A stretch of 64,000 nucleotides of DNA from Candidatus Delongbacteria bacterium (GTDB taxonomy: Bacteria > CAIWAD01). Below, one piece after another: positions 54,130-60,509 of this stretch (the stretch's first letter is position 1; every line of letters begins with the position of its first letter). The stretch spans positions 27,721 to 91,720 of the forward strand of contig JBAYTZ010000015.1 of NCBI GenBank assembly GCA_041675285.1, read 5' to 3'. The notes under the pieces are model-generated. The model saw nothing but the letters and a program-made list of their open reading frames with translations. It had not been told where the DNA came from and did no database searches. Position numbers and translations under genes: made by a program.

Positions 54130-55326
54130 ATGAACAACGTGAAGACCCTTGTCCTGCTGAGCTTGGTGGCTGGCCTGACCGCCCCCGTGCTGGCCGCCGA
54201 CAAGAGCGACGCCGAGCAGAAGGCCGCTTGGGAAGCCGGTAACGTCAATCAGATCATCATGAATGACTGCGCGACGGCCTATCCTATCCCCTTCGGCACC
54301 AGTGATTTCTACGGTGACGGCAGCATGCTGTGGTTCACCTGGACGGGCACGGGCTCCGGCCTGACGCTGCAGACCTGCGGCGGCATCACCAACGTCGACA
54401 CCGACCTCCGCATCTACACGGGCACCTGCCCGGGCACGCTGACCCAGGTCTACTATCGCGACGGTGCCAGCGCCTGCGGTTGGGCCACCTACCTGAACTG
54501 CAGCGAGTTCACCTTCCTCGCGGGCGTGACCTACTATCTGCGCATCGACGAGTACACCAATGGCAACCTCGATGCCGGCCAGAACGTGACGACCGTTTGG
54601 ACCGACTGCGCCCCGCCCCCGCCCCCGCCCGCCAACGACGTGGCCTCCGGCGCCTACCCGATGAACGTGGGTGACTGCGTCACGGGCAACACCCTGGCCC
54701 CCTACACGGACACTACGCTGGGCTATGCCGACGTGACGCACCTGTATTGCCCCTGGGCCGGCTACTACAGCGCCACGTCCACTGGTGCTTCCCGCGACGC
54801 CTGGTACCAGGTGACGGTCCCGGCCGGTGTGTATTCCTTCGACCTGACCGGCTCGAGCTATGACACCGCCATCGGTGTGTGGGATGCCACGGGCGCCCTG
54901 GTCGCCGGCAACGATGACTTCACCGGCTTGACCTCCAAGGTCGAGTGCTGCGCGCTGCCCGCCGGCACCTATTTCATCTCCGTGGACGGCTACGGCTCGG
55001 CTGTCGGCGACTTCAACCTGTGCGTGTCCGCCTGCGCCCCGGTGGAAGCCAGCGACCTGCCCTCGGCCTTCAGCCTGAGCCAGAACGTGCCGAACCCCTT
55101 CAACCCCACCACCAGCATCAACTTCACCATGAACGTGACCAGCGACGCCAGCCTGAAGGTCTTCGACCTGGCCGGCCGCGAAGTGGCGACCCTGGTGAGC
55201 GGCGTGGTTGAGAGCGGCCAGCACACGGTCAACTTCGATGCCAGCAACCTGAGCAGCGGCGTGTACTTCTACACCCTGCAGGCCAACGGCAGCGTGGAGA
55301 CCAAGAAGATGGTCCTGATGAAATAA
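54130..55326 (+). CDS. Secreted PPC-type protein with sorting domain (paralog 2, shorter)
   Basis: 398 residues. Signal peptide nearly identical to paralog 1 (KTLVLLSLVAGLTAPVLAA). Two beta-sandwich units (about 30-155 and 165-300), the second matching the third unit of paralog 1 (HLYCPWAG, DTAIGVWDATGALVAGNDD, GTYFISVDGYGSAVGDFNL), with a PPPPPP linker between. The sorting domain reads LSQNVPNPFNPTTSINF and ends ETKKMVLMK. The middle unit of paralog 1 is absent. Strong RBS GGAAGGA. Confidence 0.83.
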   Translation: MNNVKTLVLLSLVAGLTAPVLAADKSDAEQKAAWEAGNVNQIIMNDCATAYPIPFGTSDFYGDGSMLWFTWTGTGSGLTLQTCGGITNVDTDLRIYTGTCPGTLTQVYYRDGASACGWATYLNCSEFTFLAGVTYYLRIDEYTNGNLDAGQNVTTVWTDCAPPPPPPANDVASGAYPMNVGDCVTGNTLAPYTDTTLGYADVTHLYCPWAGYYSATSTGASRDAWYQVTVPAGVYSFDLTGSSYDTAIGVWDATGALVAGNDDFTGLTSKVECCALPAGTYFISVDGYGSAVGDFNLCVSACAPVEASDLPSAFSLSQNVPNPFNPTTSINFTMNVTSDASLKVFDLAGREVATLVSGVVESGQHTVNFDASNLSSGVYFYTLQANGSVETKKMVLMK

Positions 55327-55354
55327 GCTTCGGCTGCCAATCCGACTCGATCCT

Positions 55355-55391
55355 GCGGCGCTCCGGACTCATCTCCGGGGCGCCGCTTTTT
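55355..55391 (+). terminator. Strong intrinsic terminator
   Basis: GCGGCGCTCCGG pairs with CCGGGGCGCCGC (one G-T step, loop of eight), followed by TTTTT. Homologous to the hairpin at 53768. Confidence 0.88.
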
Positions 55392-55531
55392 GTCGTATGT
55401 CAGAATGGAGCGGCCTGAACTTGTCCAAAATTGAGCAGGGGTGTGCAGATCGCGGCGGGTCAAACCGGGGCCACTCGGCCCGGATTGAGGCAATTCCTTA
55501 CAGGACAAGGAGTTGGCGGCTTGGGGTTGTG

Positions 55532-55548
55532 CTGGCATTCGCTTTGCG
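55532..55548 (+). promoter_or_regulatory. Sigma-54-type promoter of the 55649 gene
   Basis: CTGGCATTCGCTTTGCG has GG at 55534-55535 and GC at 55546-55547, spaced by ten. It is 102 bases before the GTG start. The surrounding gap (55327-55648) is otherwise unlike the copies at 51772 and 53883, so the site is not simply inherited with a recent duplication. Confidence 0.68.
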
Positions 55549-55648
55549 CGAAGATCCCTTATCCCCATCACTGAATCATGTCGCTTCACCGGCTTCTCCC
55601 CGGTACAGGCGGCCCGGTGATTTTCCACAACCCGAAAGGAGCTGAGCG

Positions 55649-57421
55649 GTGAAATTGTCTCCGATGAAACACGTATGTCTGTGGGGTACGCTGGCTTGCG
55701 CGGCCTTGCCCCTCCGGGCGGCCGACTTGGGCGACGTGCCCGGCCAGGATCCGGGCGAGCTCGAATTGCTCTACGGATCCTTGAAGGCCGACGGGCAGGA
55801 GGCCCCCGTCTGGCTGCTGGAAAAGCTCTTCCCCGGCTCGACCTTGGGGGCCCCCGGTGGATCCGACGGCAGCCGGCAGGGTGGCGTCAGTCCGGCCACG
55901 GCCGTGCTGATTCCCGGGTTGCCCTACAGCGACAGCGGCAGCACGTCCCGCACCAGCGGCGCCCAGCATTCCGTCGGAGCGGAGCTCTTCACGGCGCCCA
56001 CGCTCTGTCCGCAGGTGGGGGCCTGGGCCGCCGGCGGCGCCCGGGACCGCAGCTACAAACTGGTGCTCAGCCAGCCTTCGGAGCTGGTCATTGATCTGTG
56101 CGCCTCGGGCTACGACACGGCCGTGGGCGTGTTCGTGGATGCCGGCGGCACCGTGGGCGAGTGCGTGGCCCGCGACGACGACGGTTGCGGCGCCAGTTAC
56201 CGCTCCATCATCAACACCTGCCTGCTGCCGGCGGGCAGCTACTTCATCGTGGTGGACGGCTACGGCAATTCCACCGGCTCCTACCAGCTGACCATCACCG
56301 GCACCTGCGACAATCCCGGTTGTCTGCCCGGCTTCGATGCCGCCTTCGAGCTGGAAGGCAACGGCATGGACAGCAACGGCGGGTGCAACATGGACATCCC
56401 CGGCTTCGAGCCTTTGTCACCGGGCGTGGCTCTCTGCGGCACGACCTGGGCTGCCGAAGGAAACCGGGACACCGACTGGTTCGAAGTGCAGCTCACGGGC
56501 AGCTCGATCCTGCACGTCACCCTGGCGACCGCCTGCGTGCCCATGAACTTGGTGCTGGTGGATGACCAGTGTCCCACGCCGGCCCAGTTGACCTACGTCG
56601 CGGTGGGGGCGAATGCCACGGGCAGCCTGACCTCCGGCTGTTTGGCGGCCGGAACCTATCGATTGGTGGCGGTGCCACAGGGAACCAGCGGATTTGCCCC
56701 GCAGGATCTGCACCACTACGGCCTGCTGCTGACCACGGAAGCCTGCCATCTGCCCTGCGACGACCCCGCCCCGCTGGCCTGCGGCGCTGTGGTGGACGCG
56801 CCCGCGCCCACGGCCAACAACTTCGTGGCCGGGTCTCCCTCCTGCACGGGCTACTCGCACAACGGCTACGACCATGAGTACGGCCTGACCATCACCCAGG
56901 AGTGCGACGTCGTCATCACGATGGATAACTACGGCACGCGGGACGCCGCCCTGCTTTTGCGCACGGATTGCCAGGACGCCAACAGCTGCATCGCCGGCGC
57001 GGACGCCACGGTGGGCGGGGAGCCGGAGGTGCTGAACGTGCACCTGCTGCCGGGCCTGTACTACGTCATCGCCGACTTCTACAACACCAATCAGGGCGAA
57101 GCCTATCTCTTGACGGTGGAGTGCAGCGGGGGCGTGGTCTCCGCGGACGATCAACCCGAGGACTTCGCCCTGGGCCAAAACGTCCCGAACCCCTTCAACC
57201 CGACCACGCGCATCGATTTCAGCCTGGGCGCGACCAGCGAGGCCAGCCTGAAAGTCTTCGACGTGGCCGGGCGCGAGGTGGCGACCGTGGTGAGCGGCCT
57301 GCTGGAAGCGGGCCGGCACACGGTCCACTTCGATGCCAGCCAGCTGGGCAGCGGCGTGTACTTCTACACCCTGCAAGCCAATGGCACCGTCGAGACCCGC
57401 AAAATGGTCCTGCTGAAGTAA
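55649..57421 (+). CDS. Secreted PPC-type protein with sorting domain (paralog 3)
   Basis: 590 residues from a GTG with AAAGGAG seven bases upstream. Signal peptide ends near LPLRAADL. After a 100-residue Ser/Gly-rich segment come PPC-like units: about 110-215 (DTAVGVFVDAGG, GSYFIVVDGYGNSTGSYQL), 220-365 (GFDAAFELEGNGMDSNGGC, like unit 2 of paralog 1), 370-495 (DEPECD-like calcium-type turns, GLYYVIADFYNTNQGEAYLL), then the sorting domain (LGQNVPNPFNPTTRIDF, VFDVAGREVAT, ETRKMVLLK). Older relative of the two tandem copies. No enzyme motif. Confidence 0.82.
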   Translation: MKLSPMKHVCLWGTLACAALPLRAADLGDVPGQDPGELELLYGSLKADGQEAPVWLLEKLFPGSTLGAPGGSDGSRQGGVSPATAVLIPGLPYSDSGSTSRTSGAQHSVGAELFTAPTLCPQVGAWAAGGARDRSYKLVLSQPSELVIDLCASGYDTAVGVFVDAGGTVGECVARDDDGCGASYRSIINTCLLPAGSYFIVVDGYGNSTGSYQLTITGTCDNPGCLPGFDAAFELEGNGMDSNGGCNMDIPGFEPLSPGVALCGTTWAAEGNRDTDWFEVQLTGSSILHVTLATACVPMNLVLVDDQCPTPAQLTYVAVGANATGSLTSGCLAAGTYRLVAVPQGTSGFAPQDLHHYGLLLTTEACHLPCDDPAPLACGAVVDAPAPTANNFVAGSPSCTGYSHNGYDHEYGLTITQECDVVITMDNYGTRDAALLLRTDCQDANSCIAGADATVGGEPEVLNVHLLPGLYYVIADFYNTNQGEAYLLTVECSGGVVSADDQPEDFALGQNVPNPFNPTTRIDFSLGATSEASLKVFDVAGREVATVVSGLLEAGRHTVHFDASQLGSGVYFYTLQANGTVETRKMVLLK

Positions 57422-57447
57422 CCCGCAGCGTCCCATCCGACGAATCT

Positions 57448-57477
57448 GGGCGCCCCGGCCGAACAACCGGGGCGTCC
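57448..57477 (+). terminator. Hairpin after the 55649 gene
   Basis: GGCGCCCCGG pairs with CCGGGGCGTC (one G-T step) around CCGAACAA. No clear T tract; acts like the hairpins after the sister genes. Confidence 0.6.
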
Positions 57478-57502
57478 GCATGAATGGACAAATCCCGGAG
57501 CC

Positions 57503-57694
57503 GGTGTCAGGCATGATGCCAGAGCAGCGGTGCATGCCTCTCCCATTCTGTCCAGTGCCGCGGAAGGTGACCCGCTTCACACGCGGCTGCCCGCCCCGGT
57601 CACCTCCCGCCTCGCGCCGGGATGCCTTCTTGGTTGCAGAAGTACGGTGGAAGTGGAACGGGGTCCCAGCTTAGCGGCTGACGGGACCCCGTTT
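57503..57694 (+). repeat. Intergenic GTGTCAGGCA repeat with hairpin, copy 1
   Basis: Starts GTGTCAGGCATGATGCCAG, ends with TACGGTGGAAGTGG and an 11-bp perfect stem AACGGGGTCCC (57657-57667)/GGGACCCCGTT (57683-57693) around the 15-base loop AGCTTAGCGGCTGAC. It lies in the 647-bp gap 57422-58068, which has no gene. Confidence 0.85.
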
Positions 57695-57781
57695 CATGTC
57701 CGGGCGGTCCTGTCGTGTTGCCGGGCTGGCGCCAAGCTGAATGGCGAAGATGGTCCAGGGTGGTGGACGCGAAGCGGGGTT

Positions 57782-57957
57782 GGTGTCAGGCACGGTGCCA
57801 GAGCACCGGTGCAGAACCCGCCGGTGCCGTGTGACAAGCTTCACAGCCGGGCGGCCGCACCGATCACCTTGGGGCATGCCGGCAAGTGTGTTCTTTGGGT
57901 CGAGATACGGTGGAAGTGGAACGAGGTCCCAGCTTAGCGGCAGACGGGACCTCGTTC
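57782..57957 (+). repeat. Intergenic GTGTCAGGCA repeat with hairpin, copy 2
   Basis: Starts GTGTCAGGCACGGTGCCAG, ends with TACGGTGGAAGTGG and stem AACGAGGTCCC (57920-57930)/GGGACCTCGTT (57946-57956), loop AGCTTAGCGGCAGAC. One stem pair has changed on both arms (G-C to A-T), so pairing is kept. Confidence 0.85.
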
Positions 57958-58068
57958 AGTTTTTGGTGATTTGGTCCAGCTCCGCGCTTCGGCAAAGAAA
58001 AGCCCCCGCCCGGCCGGAGCTGGAGGGGGCGTGGTTCAGCGAATCAACTGCGCCGCGCTGGCGCTGGA

Positions 58069-60036
58069 TCAGCGCAGCAGGGTCACCTTTTGCACCAGCC
58101 GCTGATCGGCGGACTGCAGCACCAGCAGATAGAGGCCACTCGGCAGACCGTCGGCCTGCCAGAGGATCTGCTGCTCGCCCGCCGGCAGCAGAGATTCCGG
58201 CAGCAACTCGGCCACCTGTTCACCCAGCACGTTGTAGACCCGCAGGCCCACGCGCGCCGGGACGTCGCTTCGGATGGTCACGCGAGTGGCGGGATTGAAT
58301 GGATTGGGCCAGGCCGCGCTCAACTCCAATCCCCGCGGGGCGGCGGGATCGTCGCCCAGATCCAGCGACTCCGACGTGAAGCTGCGCACGGCGGACCAAT
58401 CACTCAGGCCGGCCAGGCCCTGGCAGCGCACGCGCCACCAGTACGGGGTGCCGGGCTCCAGCCGGTCGCGGTACAGCACGTAGTGGGTGACCACCCCCAG
58501 CGAGTCCAGCACGGGCGTGCCGAAGTCCGGCGCGTCATCCACCTGGACCTCGTAACTCGCGCCGCCGGTGACAAAATCCCAGACCAGCACGGTGGGGTTC
58601 AGTCGCACGTTGAGGGCGCCGTCCACCGGGGTGGCGGGGGCGGGTTGCGGAGTCTCGTCCCAGTAGGCGGTGGTGAAACTGGAGGTGCTGGACCAGGGGC
58701 TGGTGCCCAGGGCGCCGTGGCTGCGGATGCGCCAGTAGTAGGTGGAGTAGTGCAGCAGGTTCTCCACGCTGCGACTGGCTTCCGTCACCTGCTCCAGGGC
58801 CACCAGCGGCGCGCGGAACTCCGGCGCCGTGTCCACCTGCAAATCGTAGCCCGTGGCGCCGGGGACTTCGCTCCACTGGAAGAGCAGGGGTTCGCAGGCC
58901 ACGTCTTCGGCGTCCGTCGTGGGGAAGACCGGCTGGGGCGCGTGCTGGTATTCCGTCGGCACCAGGCCGATCACCGCGCCCTGGCCCTGGCTGAAGTCCG
59001 ACCCGCCGGGATTGAGCTGGTCGATGAGGAACCAGCCGTTGTAGGCGCCGCCCCAGCCCCAGTTCAGGTGGAAATAGTCGGTCTCGCGCCAGCCGTCCAG
59101 GTTGAAGGCGTGCCCGCCGCTGCCGAAGCCCGAGAGCAGGATGGGCCGACCGGCGTCCAGCTCTGTGCGCATCACATTGCGCCAGGCGGACCAGCTCATG
59201 TCGTCCTTTTCCACGAAGCTCAGGCCGTTGTCGAAGCCAAAGTGGTCTTGCATGGCCGTGCGGGCGCAGGGATTGCCCCAGCCCACGTAGGCGCCCGACC
59301 CGTCCGGCGCATACATCATGTCCACCGCGATGCCGCAGTGATACAACAGCTCGGCGGTTTCCAGCGTGGGAATGCTGGCGGGAATCTGCTCCCAGTCATA
59401 GGTGGAGGCGGAGAAATCCGCCTGCAGCCAGCCATAGTCCGAAGTGTAGCCGTGCGAACCCTGGCCGCTGCGCGGCTGCTGCCAGTAGTGCATGATCTGG
59501 GCCATGGAAACGGCCACGCAGCCGGCGTACACGCGGCCGCCCGGGCCGGCGGCATCCAGCGGGCAGAGGTCGTTCCAGCCGTCGCCCTGATTCCAGTTGC
59601 AACCCAGCAGTGGCAGCACGCCCAGTTCGCGGGAAGCCGGGGCCTCACCGGCCAGGACGGCGTCCCACTCTGGCCGCGTGAGGCGGTTGTCCGACCCTGT
59701 GGCACGGACCTGCTGCAGGGTTTGGCTCACGGCGCCCAGGAAGTCCGTCAGGCCGGGAGGAGTCTCGTTGCCCAGTTCGCCGTCCGTGGACCAGCCAAGC
59801 ACCGGGCGCAGGGCGTCATCCGCGGACACCAGCACGAACCCCGCGGGGGCCAAGGGCACCAGCCAGGCGGCCGGGTCCGCTTCAGAGGGCCAGGGCAGGG
59901 GCGTGTCCACGGACCGGCTTTGCCCGGGATGCAGGCGCGCCTGCAGCCAGGCGTCCGCCAGCAGTTGGGCCGCATCCCGACTTGCCGGGGCGGCCCAGGC
60001 AGCTCCCATCAGGGCCAGGGTCAGGCAGATCCGCAT
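58069..60036 (-). CDS. Secreted C10-family (streptopain-like) cysteine peptidase with FN3 and sorting domains
   Basis: 655 residues. Signal peptide ends GAAWAAP. A propeptide precedes the catalytic domain (about 150-370): Cys in GCVAVSMAQIMHYW, His in GGHAFNLDGW, then YFHLNWGWGG with the oxyanion Trp. Two fibronectin III-like domains follow (about 395-475 and 485-570), then the sorting domain (LSAAWPNPFNPATRVTI, VYNVLGEQVAEL, PSGLYLLVLQ). Cuts proteins outside the cell. A sigma-54-type site lies 100 bases upstream on the minus strand. Confidence 0.9.
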   Translation of the reverse strand: MRICLTLALMGAAWAAPASRDAAQLLADAWLQARLHPGQSRSVDTPLPWPSEADPAAWLVPLAPAGFVLVSADDALRPVLGWSTDGELGNETPPGLTDFLGAVSQTLQQVRATGSDNRLTRPEWDAVLAGEAPASRELGVLPLLGCNWNQGDGWNDLCPLDAAGPGGRVYAGCVAVSMAQIMHYWQQPRSGQGSHGYTSDYGWLQADFSASTYDWEQIPASIPTLETAELLYHCGIAVDMMYAPDGSGAYVGWGNPCARTAMQDHFGFDNGLSFVEKDDMSWSAWRNVMRTELDAGRPILLSGFGSGGHAFNLDGWRETDYFHLNWGWGGAYNGWFLIDQLNPGGSDFSQGQGAVIGLVPTEYQHAPQPVFPTTDAEDVACEPLLFQWSEVPGATGYDLQVDTAPEFRAPLVALEQVTEASRSVENLLHYSTYYWRIRSHGALGTSPWSSTSSFTTAYWDETPQPAPATPVDGALNVRLNPTVLVWDFVTGGASYEVQVDDAPDFGTPVLDSLGVVTHYVLYRDRLEPGTPYWWRVRCQGLAGLSDWSAVRSFTSESLDLGDDPAAPRGLELSAAWPNPFNPATRVTIRSDVPARVGLRVYNVLGEQVAELLPESLLPAGEQQILWQADGLPSGLYLLVLQSADQRLVQKVTLLR

Positions 60037-60134
60037 GCGTCCTCCGGCAATGGTTCTGAAACTTGACGAGCTGTCGTGATTATCGACTTCCCAAGGGCGT
60101 CAATCGCGTGAAAGGTCATGATCTGGAGGCACTT

Positions 60135-60151
60135 CGCAAAGCGTGGGCCAG
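60135..60151 (-). promoter_or_regulatory. Sigma-54-type promoter of the C10 peptidase
   Basis: Minus strand CTGGCCCACGCTTTGCG, with exact GG-N10-GC spacing and a start 100 bases downstream. It differs from the site before the second propeller gene at only three of 17 positions. Confidence 0.68.
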
Positions 60152-60270
60152 TTGCGCAGGGCAGGGGGCTGGGCCAGGGTCGGGGTTCGGGTGGCCCGAG
60201 AGTTGTGTTGCGCACGAAGTTGTGAAGACTCGAAGAGGTATTCGGCTGGCTAAGGAATGGCCGCGGCGGG

Positions 60271-60300
60271 AATTCAACACAGAGACACAGGGGCACAGAG
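60271..60300 (+). repeat. CACAGAG-type dispersed repeat
   Basis: AATTCAACACAGAGACACAG then GGGCACAGAG. Opposite orientation to the two copies near 44.3 kb. Confidence 0.7.
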
Positions 60301-60337
60301 GCTGAGATTTGATGGACGGCAGTCTTGGTGTGGATTC

Positions 60338-60393
60338 GCTTCCCCCGCGCCCCGCGGGGGAAGCCGCCTGTGTCCGCGCAGCGGACAAAGGCG
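60338..60393. repeat. Double-hairpin intergenic element
   Basis: GCTTCCCCCGCG (60338-60349) pairs perfectly with CGCGGGGGAAGC (60353-60364), then CGCCTGTGTCCGC pairs with GCGGACAAAGGCG (one mismatch). The first hairpin and the trailing GGATGGGGG match the opening of the 43646 and 43947 repeats. The 60037-60509 gap holds only this, the CACAGAG element, the sigma-54 site and a degenerate GTGTCAG element. Confidence 0.7.
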
Positions 60394-60416
60394 GATGGGG
60401 GCGTGCCAAAACGAAG

Positions 60417-60441
60417 TCTGGCACGTTGTCTGACACGGAGC
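60417..60441 (-). repeat. Degenerate inverted copy of the GTGTCAG element
   Basis: Minus-strand reading GTGTCAGACAACGTGCCAG matches the opening of the 57503 and 57782 repeats (GTGTCAGGCA-N3-TGCCAG), but without the hairpin part. Confidence 0.5.
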
Positions 60442-60509
60442 AATGCGGGGGTGATGCGGGAGTGATGTGGGAGCAAAGAACGATGCGGGCACGCTGGGTT
60501 CTTGTCTGA

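Noticed and set aside
57530..57937. Open frame of 135 codons in the repeat gap
   Set aside because: It runs through both repeats and hairpins, has no RBS and no family pattern.
60419..60435. TGGCACGTTGT before the 60510 gene as a sigma-54 site
   Set aside because: The -12 half reads CTGA instead of TTGC; the match is better explained by the inverted GTGTCAG repeat.
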